DNA of 64,000 bases from Quillaja saponaria (Eukaryota > Streptophyta > Magnoliopsida > Fabales > Quillajaceae), in assembly GCA_029379385.1 (NCBI GenBank), contig CM055611.1, forward strand, positions 1,736,001-1,800,000. The letters are read 5' to 3'. Each line of letters opens with the position of its first letter. The first letter of the stretch is position 1. Of the stretch, positions 11,908 to 23,472 are shown piece after piece. The position numbers and the translations under genes were made by a program. A model generated the notes under the pieces. That model ran no database searches, was not told the origin of the DNA, and saw only the letters and a program-made list of their open reading frames with translations.

Positions 11908-12406
11908 TGTTTGTAAAGAGTTGATATTATAAATATACAGGATCTCATACATGAATTTAGAACACATTAATAATAAGATTTGCGTACCTGATTGAGCCAT
12001 AGCAGCGAATATCTGAAATCTCAGCCAAGCACACCTTAATAATTGCTTCACACAGCCAGGTCTTCCACTCCGTACTCTCTGTATTTTCTAGTGGCAGCTT
12101 TTAATGGGGTAAGATGCGTATATATAGAGAGGAGAGGGGACTTACCTATTTCATGTCAGATAAAACTCTAAGAGTCCTCTCATTGAAAACTCTTAAAGTC
12201 GCTTAGCCTACACTTACTGCCAATCCACATCTAATCAGATAATATATCTAATTAGATAAGAAGTGTGCTTAAGCCCTATCCTAAATGATCACATAAACTA
12301 TATGGGCTTTTACCAGCATGTCTTAAATAGACCAAATCTTAAACCCGTTTTATTATTAAAACAAAACCATACAATTAATGGCAGCCCACATATGAAATTT
12401 CTAACA
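11908..12406 (-). repeat. Copia element 1, 3' LTR (minus orientation)
   Basis: On the minus strand the LTR begins TGTTAGAAATTTC at 12406, directly after a polypurine tract (CCCAAGTGGGAGAA). It would end ...TACAAACA at 11908, giving about 499 bp with TG..CA ends. A TATA-like CTATATATACGC lies near 12117-12130. The 11908 end is inferred from the CA terminus and from the interruption of the L1 fragment. The second LTR is not in the window. Confidence 0.65.
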
Positions 12407-14294
12407 TTCTCCCACTTGGGCAATCATTAATTGTAGTTTTAAAAATTTTGAAAAACATATTTTTAGAAAACAACTCTTGGGCAAGGTATAACTTTCATGT
12501 GGCCACAATTTTAAAAGAAAATTTTTTGTCCTAAGACGCACTTCAAACAATCCAGCCTAATTAAGTTATTAACACTGAATCATGTCAACCATTGTGCCAC
12601 TTAAACAACACAAGACCGGTCCATGGTTACAAATGCCAACAGCCTAATCTGCAATGAATCTATATGTGGTAGTGTAGCAAGAAAAATAGTATCTCAATGT
12701 GATCAACATATGCTATTTTCATTGTCGGTCTTCTAGGTGATTTCATTAAAATTGAATTCTTTCCAAAGCACTAGAAATCATTTAAGTTTAATTTTTGTAT
12801 GTCTCAACAATCATCTCGAGATATCCAATTAGTGTCATTTGAGACATACCTTCAAATTGACAAAACTGTCATATTTAAGATAGACACAAAGTCTTAAGAT
12901 TTTAATGCAATGACATGTCATAAATAACCATATGTGCACATACAATATTAATCATATCATAATGAAAATAACTGTTATTTTCATTAATAAAACGTACCAT
13001 CCAACAAGGATGTAAACAAATATAAAATAGCATATATAACATGCTAGCTAGTTTGAATAAAACAACTCAAACTCCCACTAACCAAAAAAATCAAAGGACT
13101 CCACAATACTTATGTCATCAACATGACTTTTGAAAACCCCAGTTCTAAGTCATTTGGTTAAAGGATCTGCTAACATTTTATCTGTTTTAATATATTCAAA
13201 CACAATGTCTCTCTTTTTCACTAAATCCCTGGTAGCTAGATACTTAATATCTATAGCTTTTGATGCACTAGAGTTCTTGTTATTCTTATAAAATAATACA
13301 GCAGAACTGTTGTCACAGTAAATTTTAAGAGGTTTAGAGATCGAATCAACCACACCAAGAGAGGTTATCATGTTCTTCAACCATATACCCTGTGTCGATG
13401 CTCCATAACAAGCAACGAACTAGGCTTGCATAGTAGAAGAAGCAGTGATTATCTGTTTAAAATTTTTCCAAGATACAACTCCCCCAGCTAACATGAAAAT
13501 GTATCCTAATGTAGATTTTAAATCATCCTTCCAACCAACAAAGTCAGAATCAGAGTAACCAATCAACTCAAGATGATCAACATTTCTATACACCAGCATA
13601 AAGTCATTTGTCCTCTGCAAAAACCTCATAACTTTCTTCACAGCAATCCAATGTTATGGACCTGGGTTTGACTGATATCTACTAAGAACTCCTACTGCAA
13701 AAGCAATGTCAAGTCTGGTACAAACCTGAGCATACAACAAGCTTCCAATTGCGCTAGCATAATGCACATTCTTCATGTTCTTCATGAACTCCTTCTGAAA
13801 ATCATTAACGGGACACTGATCCAAATTGAATCTATTACCCTGGATAACTAGTATATCCCCAGGCTTACATTTATGCATATTAAACTTATGGAGCACACGA
13901 TCAATGTATGCTCGCTGAGAAAGACCCAACAACTGACGAGATCTGTCTTGATAAATTTCAATGCAAAGGACAAATGATGCTTCCCCAAGATCCTTCATGT
14001 CAAAGGTCTTATATAACATCAATTTTCTCTCATGTAAAAAACCAACGTCACTACTGGCAAGCAAAATATCATAAACGTATAAAATCAGTATGATAAATTT
14101 TCTCCCACTGACTTTGAGATATATGCACCAATCAATCTTGTTTTCAACAAAACCAAGAGAGATGATTACCTCATCAAACTTCAAGAATCACTGTCGAGAT
14201 GCTTGTTTTAGACCATAGATAGACTTCGTGAGTTTACAAACAAGTTCACTCTCTCCATTTTCTTTGAAACCTTTAGGTTGAACCATATAAACCT
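12407..14294 (-). mobile_element. Copia element 1, internal fragment (reverse transcriptase and RNase H)
   Basis: Minus-strand translation gives the C-terminal half of a Ty1/copia polyprotein: VQPKGF and [11 protein letters not shown] near 14290-14190, the RT core (about 14184-13654) with LYVYD in place of the usual YVDD, TRLDIAFAVG, then RNase H (13641-13150) with the ADPLTK end. The frame is interrupted by a TGA where Trp is expected after SRQ, a TAA near 13655, and a TAG near 13420 where Glu is usual. 12407-13149 is the 3' internal spacer with the polypurine tract. Gag, protease and integrase are absent because the element is cut at 14294 by another copia LTR. It is dead. Confidence 0.88.
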
Positions 14295-14803
14295 TGTTAG
14301 AGCCTAAATATAGACAGCTTAATTAGTGGGTCAAATTTCCTTATTTATAGTTTCTTTATTTCTGTGTAATTTTCATTACGTATTTGGTTGATATTTAGTT
14401 TAGGTTCACTATGTTAGGTTAAACACTTTAGCCTATAAATAGAGGTTCCCTCTTATACATTTAAAATCATCTGAATATACATTCTTCTTATTTAAAAAAA
14501 ACCCTAATTTTTATTTTTCGCTGCGTTTCATTCCAACGTGTCTCTCTATTGCTGCGTTTCATTCCAACGTGTCTCTCTATTACTGCATTTCATTCCAGTA
14601 GTACGATTATTGTTCATCGAGAGTACTGTTCATCGGTATGTCTACCTCTGAAAAATCTGAAATCGGTATGTCAAAACCTAGTACTTTTACCTTTGTGTTT
14701 TCTGGATCTCCTGTTATTACTACAGCTAATATTGTTCAATCAGCTAATTCACTTGAAGTTTCACTATCTAAAAATAAGCTTATTAATGTCTCATTATCAG
14801 CTA
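14295..14803 (+). mobile_element. Copia element 2, 5' LTR and start of gag (fragment)
   Basis: TGTTAGAGCCTAAATATAGA begins at 14295, abruptly ending copia element 1. A promoter-like CCTATAAATAGAGG lies near 14432. After a ~31-bp sequence repeated two and a half times (14520-14605, GCGTTTCATTCCAACGTGTC) an ATG at 14638 opens a Ser/Thr-rich reading frame of the copia gag type (MSTSEKSE start). Homology to retroelement ends near 14803, where the sequence rejoins the duplicated non-coding unit (compare 58695). There is no recognisable primer-binding site, so the LTR/internal border is uncertain. Confidence 0.6.
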
Positions 14804-15735
14804 CTGAACACCCTTCTATCCACCATGACTACAATTCTTGCACATTGCAAATTTTCACCATTATCAGTATGAAAGAATTATTGATAATAGACAAATTTTG
14901 ATTGAAAAAGAAAGAAAGAGTTATGTACATTTCATATATTTCAACGTGAATCCACTTAATTTAGTTATAAAATTAGAGGCTCATATGAAATATAATGAAT
15001 AATATTAAATTTTTAATTTTTAATTTTTAAATATTTATATACAGTAATATGTGAAAAGTTGTTTATAATTCACTACAAATGTATTTGACTCACAGATTGC
15101 CTTATTCACATCAAATTATCGAAGAATGTGACACGTATTGCAAGGACAATAATTAAATACTTAATGCTAACTCACTCCTACTTTTACTACATTACTTGCA
15201 CCCTATCTGGCCCCAATTTTTGAACCCAATTTCTTTTCTTATTGTTGTTTTCCTTGAACAATACCAATTAAAGGCGTGCTCTTGCATAATTTTATAGTTG
15301 TTAGCAGAACAAAAGGTCAAGGCAACATCTAATACGTGCATACCAATTATTGAGACTTATAGTAGGATGAATACTTTTATGATGTGAAAACTTGAAAAGA
15401 GATACTTTCAAGTCTGTATCTAGAACACCTAGCCAAGTCATGAGACAATTGTATGGAAACAGCGGGTAGTGATACTATGCGCAGGCACCGTGGCGGGCAG
15501 TTCCTACGCAGAGTAGGTAGAGAGAAAAAAATGAACACATATCCTTACAATGCTATGGAAACAGATACTTTGTTTTTTTGGTTACAGTCATTAAACGAGA
15601 AAACTGGTATCAACCATTTGTAAAAACAAATACTTTTTTATCAGGTGAAAGTGATACTATACGCATGAACTGTAGTGGACAGTCCATATACAAAATAAGT
15701 AGAGAAAGAAATGATACATGTTCCCACAATGATCA
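14804..15735. repeat. Non-coding duplicated segment, partner of 21030-22060
   Basis: Ordered near-identical landmarks are shared with 21030-22060: AAGAAAGAAAGAGTTATG, TTCAACGTGAATCCACTT, GAAGAATGTGACACGTATTG, CTATCTGGCCCCAATTTTTG, TAGAACACCTAGCCAAGTCA, GGCAGTTCCTACGCAGAGTA and AAAGTGATACTAT. There is no gene. It is a direct repeat about 6.3 kb apart, bracketing copy 2 of the large unit. An inverted, shorter relative of its last part lies at about 26990-27120. Confidence 0.85.
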
Positions 15736-17919
15736 TAAAAGTTTACATTATATAATACTTTTTAAATAAAATAATAAATATAAAGTTATAACGTTATTAA
15801 TAATAAATCTCACAAAATAAAAATAAAATTTTAAATTTTAAAAATAAAATAATTCATGCATTGCATGAAAGTCAAATAAATGTAATATATATCAGAAATG
15901 GTCCCTCAGTCATATTATATAATATCTTTACTTTTTATTTTTTCGTCATATATGTATATATATTAGACTCATTACATACACTTAAACGGCTGTTTAAAGA
16001 CTATTTTTTTTGTGGAGTATTTGTTTTTATTGTTTTTGGATAAAAATAAAAAAGAAGATATTGAAAGAGATTGTTTTAAAATTAGCTCCTCTTTTGAATA
16101 GACTAAATTAACAAAAATACTCTACAACTTAGAAGAACAAGAAATTATAAATATATGATATGATAGAAAAGTTTATAGTAAAAAAAAAAATAGTTAAAAT
16201 CTGAAAATCTTATATGAATATTCTGATTTGTAGAATGGTATAGATATATTTTGGTAATCGCAGGCAACATCTAAATCTCCACCCATCAAAATTATGAATT
16301 TTACAACTCAAGTATTGGGACCCCACCTTTTCACCATTTCATTCTTACTCGTTTTCATGCATGTCTTTTCTGGTCTCTCATCTAGAGGGCTGGATGGGTC
16401 CACACGTGTGGAAAAAAAAAATTGTATTTACACAAAGGAGCTTCCTTCTATGCACGATCAAAATTAATGCATTGTGGATCAATGATGTAATCATTTTCAT
16501 AATGCACCACGTGTAAAGGACTTCTGATATAAAATTTGTTTTGCAAAAACCTATATTATAGGTTACTCATTTTTTATCATATATTTTCTTACAAGACCTT
16601 GTATTTACAATTTTATACTTCTTTAAATTATTGGATATTTTTATCAAATTAAGTATATTTTCACAAATAATAATTTTAAAAAATATCTTCGAATAACTAT
16701 TTTATTCTTATCTATTTTCTAACTTTTTATCAAAAATAAATAAAAATCTACATCTATTCACAATAAATTAAAAGATTTTAAAAAATAATAATATAGAAAT
16801 TCGTTTATTTACAATAAAATTTTCAAATAGTTAGTTTTTATTAAAACAATTAACATACAATTAAATAAAAAATTATAAAATAAGATTCTAAATACGAGTA
16901 TAAACATGTGTATGGTGACTAGTTTCAAATAAATATTGTTTTCTTATTCATAAATTTGACGCGAAAAAGTATGTGAACCCACTTACCTTTATTTTGTAAA
17001 TTATCCTCTTTTTACTTTTTTTTTTTCTTCTAATTGGACATCAAGTTAGTCATTGAATATTTTTTTCTTCCCCAAATAGACTTGAACATACTCCATCGTC
17101 CACGCATCCACCCATTAAATAGTCGGTTAATAGACAATAAATACAAGTTTGATGAAAGTTGCAAGTCAATATAGATTTGAAAAGTACTGATGGAAAGTTT
17201 ATGACATTTTGAAGCAGTAAAAATATGACACGTAAGTAAATGATGGATCTCTAACCAATAAAATTAGAAGAGAGAATAATTAGCTTGATGTGCAACTCAT
17301 AAATTATACTAGAAACAAATAGTCAGCTGCTACATCTACTTAATATTTTTTCAGATTTTTTCACAAATAACTGAAATTTTACAAAAAAAATTAATTATTT
17401 TTTTCTATTCTATGCGCATTATTTTTTCAATATATTTGTATTTTATTTTTTGGGTATATTTTTGAAAATTAAAATTTTAATTTTTTAACCTATTATTTAA
17501 TTGTGGCATTAATGTTACCTATAACTAATTTTATATAATTAATAATAAAATTGTGTTTAAATCATGTTAAAAAATTAATTGTAAATTTTAAATTTCATTC
17601 AATTATGAGTTTTATAATTTATCACAATATTACTAGTGATAATGTCTAAGACCATTACTAAATGTTTAGGGTTAGATGATTTTTGTTTTTGATTTATGAC
17701 TAAAATTATTTTTAAAATAATATAATTAATTACGAGTTATGCATTCTATCCCTAAAGCCATTAGTGATAAAATATATCATCACAACCTATGATTTAGATT
17801 TAAAAGATAGTTGTGCTTAATTTATGATTAAGGTTTTACTTCAAAATTTGAAATTAATTCTCAAGTAATCCAATTAACTATGATTTATACACTCTATTTA
17901 ATTATTTATTTTATATAAT

Positions 17920-18545
17920 TTTCATAACAATAATGACCAAGCATGTCATTAGCTAGCTAGGGATTAAATCACTATTGGTGCTCTTACAATATCACCAATG
18001 ATTTAGGTCATATAAGTAGATCAATGAAAATATTAAAAATAAAAATAAATTCAAGAATCCTTTATTTTCACAATTATAATGACAAAGCATGTCAATAAGG
18101 ATTAAATCACTATTGGTGCTCTTACAACCTATCACCAATTATCAAAATAGATTAAGAATGAAATTATTTTTAAAGAAAAATAATTATTCTTAATTTTCAT
18201 AATTATAATGACAAAGCATATCATTTAATATTAAATCACTTTTGGTGCCCTTACAATCTATCACCAATGATCTAGGTCATTAAGAATGACAAAGCACATC
18301 ATTTAGGATTAAATCACTATTGTTGCTCTTACAACTTATCACCATTCATCTAAATAGATTAAGAATGAAATTATTTTTAAAGAAAAATAATTATTCTTAA
18401 TTTCATAATTATAATGACAAAGCATATCATTTAATATTAAATCACTATTGGTGCTCTTACAATCTATTAGTAATGATCTAAGTTAAGTAGATTAAAAATG
18501 AAATTATTAAAAAAAGTAATGAATCTTTATTTTCATAATTATAAC
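17920..18545. repeat. Tandem repeat array A (copy 2)
   Basis: About five monomers, each with AATTATAATGACAAAGCAT-like, CATTTAATATTAAATCAC-like, GGTGCTCTTACAATCTATCA-like and AGATTAAGAATGAAATTATT segments. It parallels 4655-5310 and 55325-55955. Confidence 0.8.
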
Positions 18546-18754
18546 TTATTAGTGCTTCAATTGACTCAGTCTTCAACTATAGTGAATCAGTTGACTGACG
18601 AATTAACTAATTGGTGCTTTTAGTAGTTTTAGTTGACAGAACTTGGGTTGCTATTTTGTTTTAGCTGACTGAAAATTATCCAGTTGAAAGGCTCACTAGC
18701 TTCAGCTAACTGATCATTTCAACTATTGATTGAATATGTAATCCAAAAAAAAAA

Positions 18755-19130
18755 AAAAAGTCTCACATTGATGGTGGGACGTGTGATTGTGTTGTTTATG
18801 ACACACAAGAACCAACTGCCAGGCACCTTTAGACTAACATTTTAACACATATAGTGTGGATTGTGGATTCTTTTCAAGGTACTTGTGCTAATTGGGTTTG
18901 GGGTGTTACAAATGGTATTAGATCCAAATTTCAATCTTGGGACATGTGGGTTATGGACCTAACTAACCCAAGTACCAAGTAAAAACTTACATTGATTGTG
19001 GAATGTATGATTGCATTGTTTATGACCCACAAAAAGCAACTATCAAGTACCTTTAGGTTAGCATTTTAACCCATGTGTGTGGGTTGTGAATTCTTTTCAA
19101 GATATTTGGACTGGCGCTTTTAGCATTTTT
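18755..19130 (+). mobile_element. TRIM-like miniature LTR element (copy 2)
   Basis: Two similar blocks of about 150 bp (about 18760-18908 and 18978-19130) share TCACATTGAT-like / TTACATTGATTG, GATTG.(C/G)TTGTTTATGAC, ACC(A)CAA..CAACT, AGTACCTTTAGGTTAGCATT-like and GGGTTGTGAATTCTTTTCAA-like segments. Between them, right after TGTTACAA, lies TGGTATTAGATCC at about 18913, close to the tRNA-iMet primer-binding motif. Two short LTR-like repeats plus a primer-binding site and no coding sequence fit a terminal-repeat retrotransposon in miniature. Exact ends were not resolved. Confidence 0.5.
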
Positions 19131-19169
19131 TACCTGAATAAAAATTATCTTTTGAAAGGCTCATTAAAG

Positions 19170-20500
19170 TGATTTTTGTGTTTAACTCATTATTAATTTT
19201 AAAATTAGAACTTAATTAATTCAATTAATTAAAGAGCAATAGTAATAACGCATAAGATCACCGCTTATGGTTTAAGATGAAATGAGAGTAGTGTTCCATT
19301 CATGATTAAGTACTAATTACAATTACTTTTTTTAATTTTGATTTTTGCACTCCATTCAAAGATAATTTGTTAATTATACAGTATAAGAACACTACTTATT
19401 GTATAGTAATGTTAAGGGAATTTTGTATTTAATTCATGATTATTATTAATTTCAAACTTAATTCTTAAGTAACTCAATTAATTATGGATCTATACTGATA
19501 TCATATAAAATCATTACTTATGATTTATGATTAGATAAGATTTGTGTTTAATTCACCATTAATGAATAATGTAGGAGTTTGCTAACCAGTGCGATAAGGG
19601 AAATGGTCTAAGAATTAATTATGTATTAGAAATCTAACCAAGTTATAATTTTCAATAAGAATTTAATACAATTAACATCTCATTATAATTAATGAGATGA
19701 AAACTATTAATTATCACTTTATCTTTTTTATTTGAGAGACAAAATTACCCCTAAAACAATAAAATTTTGATTTAGGGTTAGGGTTAGGTATAATTTTGTC
19801 TATCAAATAAAAAATATAAAGTGATAATTAATTGATAATTAATTGTTATTTTCTCATTAATTATAATTAGAAGTTAATTGTAATTTAGTTATATTTCCAA
19901 TACCTTAATTAATTCTTAACCAGTCTAGAGACCTAAGGGCACTAGTTAGCAAGACCATTTTAAAATTTTATCCTTACGGGTCTCATTTAATTATGATTAA
20001 TGCACTAAACAATTATAGGTCATAAGATCACTATCATTATGATTTAGGATTAAATGAAATTTGTGTTCAATTCATGATTAAGGACTAATTTTAAAATTAT
20101 TTCTTAAGAATTTCAATTAATTATAAATTATTAGTGATAGCGTATAAAATCACTACTTATGGTTTTGATTTAAATGGAATTTGTGTTGAAGTCATGGTTA
20201 AGGGATAATTTCAAAATGAATTTCTTAAGAAATGTCATTTAGTTCTGATTTATTCACACCATTCCAACATCATTACTTATAGGTGATGTGATCACTACTT
20301 ATGATTCAAGGTTAAGTGAGTTTTGTGTTTAATTCATGATTAACTATTGATTGCAAAACTAATCCTCAAATAATTCAATTATTTATAGAACATTAGTGAT
20401 AGAGTGTAAGATCACTCTTTATATTCAAGATTAAATTCCCTTTATTTTTAATTCATAATTAAGACTAATTTCAAATTTAATTCTTAAGCAATTCAATTAA
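19170..20500. repeat. Tandem repeat array B, main part (copy 2)
   Basis: Roughly nine imperfect ~120-bp monomers with TAAGATCACTACTTATGATT-like, TTGTGTTTAATTCATGATTA-like and CAATTAATTA-type segments, interrupted by the MITE at 19571-19957. It parallels 5990-7395 and 56570-57950. Confidence 0.8.
19571..19957. mobile_element. MITE with inverted ends (TTGCTAAC family), copy 2
   Basis: The left end contains TTTGCTAACCAGTGC, and the right end contains GGGCACTAGTTAGCAAG, whose reverse complement is CTTGCTAACTAGTGCCC. Inner arms are also complementary (AAGAATTAATTA near 19610 against TAATTAATTCTT near 19908). About 387 bp, with no coding capacity. It contains TTTAGGGTTAGGGTTAGG at about 19770. It is present in copy 3 (about 56979-57403) and absent at the matching place in copy 1 (about 6403-6420). 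Confidence 0.75.
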
Positions 20501-21029
20501 TAAACTGGACGTAATTTAGTTGAGTATTTGAAGAAATCAAATATATTCATTGTGTTAAGAATCAATTTAAATACAAAAAACATTAACTTAATTATAAAAA
20601 GATGCATGATATAAAAAAAATTCTGAAGGGAGAAGACTTGCGAGTAAGAATAAGTAAACGTAACAATTAAAGAATTCAAAGAGTTTAAGAAAGATAGAGC
20701 TTGAAAAAAATAAAATAATTTAAAAGATTAAAAAGTCTAATAAAAATATGATGTAAGAATTAGAGATATTAAGAAAGAATTCTAACATTAATAACAAGAA
20801 ATAATTTAAAAGAAGTAAATTATGGTGTTTTAGAAAAAATAAATTACATGTCAATTAATAAACTATGACCCTAAAAAAAATTGCTTGTGACAATGAGGCT
20901 ACCCAAAAAAGAATATTATGTTTTATTAAACTTTAGTTATATATAATTTATAAATACAAAAATTAACTTAATCATAGAAAAAGTAAATTAAGAAAAAAAT
21001 ACATAATTAATTTTGTGTAAAAAAAATAT

Positions 21030-22060
21030 CCATGACAACAATACTCGCACATCGCAAATTTTCACCATTATCACCACAGAAGAATTATTGAAAAAAGACA
21101 AAATTTAATTGAAAAAGAAAGAAAGAGTTATGGACATTTTATATATTTCAACGTGAATCCACTTAATTTAGTTTTAAAAATTTTGAGACTCATATGAAAT
21201 GTAATGAACAATATTAAATTTTTAATTTTTAAATATTTATATACAGTAGGGAATAAAAGTAGTTTATAATCTACTACAAAGGGATTTGACTCACTGATTG
21301 CCTAACATTGTGTATATTCACATTAAATTTTCAGCTTCAGCTATAACAAATTAATGATGAATGATATAGCTAAAAAAATGAGGATCAAAATGAAAATTAA
21401 GAATAGCTCGCAAGATAGAAATAAATAATAAAAAATTATGGTGAAAATCTTTTAACAACAAAATTATTGAAGAATGTGACACGTATTGCAAGGACAATAA
21501 TTAAATAATTAATGCTAACTCACTCCTACTTTTACTACATTACTTGCTCCCTATCTGGCCCCAATTTTTGAACCCAATTTCTTTTCTTTTTATTGTTTTC
21601 CTTGAACAATACCAATTAAAGGCGTGCTCTTGCATAATTTTATAGTTGTTAGCAGAACAAAAGGTCAAGGCAACATCTAATACGTGCATACCAATTATTG
21701 AGGACCTACAGTAGGATGAATACTTTTATGATGTGAAAACTTGAAAAGAGATACCTTCAAGTCTGTATCTAGAACACCTAGCCAAGTCATGAAACAACTG
21801 TATGGAAACAGAGGGTAGTGATACTATGCGCCGGCACCGTGGTGGGCAGTTCCTACGCAGAGTAGGTAGGGAAAAAAAATGAACACATATCCTTACAATG
21901 CTGTGGAAACAGATACCTTGTTTTTTGTTTACAGGAAATTGGTATCAACCGTTTGTAAAATTAAATACTTTTTTATCAGGTGAAAGTGATACTATGCGCA
22001 ACAGTCCATATACAAAGTAAGTAGAGAAAGAAATGATACATGTTCCTAAGAGGATCATAA
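21030..22060. repeat. Non-coding duplicated segment, partner of 14804-15735
   Basis: Direct repeat of 14804-15735 in the same order, with a small extra stretch near 21310-21440 not found there. No gene is present. Confidence 0.85.
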
Positions 22061-23305
22061 ATTTTTTTTATGAAACCATATGATGTATTTTAATGAAGTC
22101 AAGTCAGTGTGTTCTCCCACCAACCGGATAATGCCCGTTTCATTTATCAACTCTTAAATTATAACTATTTCACAAAAACTCCATGTTAATTAAGTTATAA
22201 TAAATACAAATCGTGGAATTATATATTAATTGAAATTAAAATGAAAATGAAATAAAATCAATATTCAAATTATTGACATTTTAAAATGTTTTCCTTTTAG
22301 TTTTTTTCAAATAAAATTTGAAAGAAGTGTAATTTATTAAAAAATAAAGATTCTAGCATCCAAATAACTCGTATGTTTGTAGTTTTGGAATTATTTATAT
22401 TGTAAAAAAATACTCAAATATGATATATTCAAATAAAAAATAAAAATTCTTGACTTATGAAATACAGTTTTTGGCAAAATAAAAAATAAAAAATCATATG
22501 ATCTAACTCACTTTCATAATATTAAAAAATTATAGAGCAAAATTATAATAGTTGAGCTGACCCAATAGTTGATGAAACAAATTGATTATTGTCATCTTAT
22601 TAAATTAGAAATTTAGTCATTTGAATTCTTTCAAATAGAATTTATCATTACATATCGCACTTTGTAGTATAATTATCAATATATAAATAAGTATGTATGA
22701 GGTTCACAATATTTAATAAATAAAGAAATAACAAAAAGATTAATATTACATTTGATCAATTTGTCAAGAACCATGTTTGTTTTTGTTTGATTTTAGCAGT
22801 CAACTAGTCAAATTGCGTCTACCTCAATTGATTCACCTTTTTGGTTCAATTAAAAGTAGCAATTAAAAGCAAGACACTCATACTAGGATTAAAAAATTTA
22901 TGAGAATTTTGCCTACTAATATTTCCAAATCAATGAAGAAAGCACAAAACCAACCCCATTTAGGTATAAAAATTTCTTTTAAAAGTTATGCTTCTACTCT
23001 TCTGGCCTACAAGATTTTGGGCAAATAATAATTTGACCCTTAAAAGTTATACTTTTATTATTCTAAGTAATACAAAAATTTAATATTCTTTTATAACATG
23101 ACCTTTATAAAAATATTTTTATTGATTTTATCATATTGCACTTCCTTCAAAACGAAAGAAAGAGAATAAAAAAAATAAGTAAAACAAAAATAAAGATAAA
23201 CTCATGTTGCTTTATAATAAATTTAATATCAAATTTTAATAAGTTCGGGGTTAATATTATTTTCAATAGCCAAGCTTAATATCTCTACTCAAATTCTCTC
23301 CATTC
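22061..23305. other. AT-rich spacer
   Basis: No reading frame, repeat or element recognised. Homopolymer and AT-rich tracts only. Confidence 0.5.
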
Positions 23306-23472
23306 TTAATATTCAAACTAAACTAAACTCAACTCAACTCAACTCAACTAAGCCTTAAAATCCCAAACTAGTTGGGATCGGCTATATGAATCCTTTTCCT
23401 CCATTCGCATCGATCCAAGACAAGATTTTCATTAATTCCTAGTACAGCCATATCTTTCTCGATGACTGTCCC

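Larger units (their letters stand above)
15738..21022. repeat. Large non-coding duplicated unit, copy 2
   Basis: 16045-21022 matches 53455-58472 nearly base for base in the same order, a ~5-kb duplication judged by eye to be well above 90% alike. It matches copy 1 (3830-7395) more distantly. Contents in order: AT-rich lead, the TTCTTACTCGTTTTCATGCA block, array B part 1 (17560-17900), array A (17920-18545), the TTGACAGAACTTGGGTTG block, a TRIM-like element, array B part 2 interrupted by a MITE, then AT-rich DNA. No reading frame with domain content. Confidence 0.9.

Noticed and set aside
19765..19790. Telomere-like TTTAGGGTTAGGGTTAGG (also near 57178)
   Set aside because: Only two or three units, of mixed TTAGGG/TTTAGGG form, inside a MITE that is present in both copies. 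It is not an interstitial telomere.
20497..20679. Open frames in the AT-rich arrays (also 42060-42278, 45318-45503, 58099-58302)
   Set aside because: Phe/Ile/Leu/Lys/Tyr-rich translations from AT-rich repeats. Codons follow base composition.
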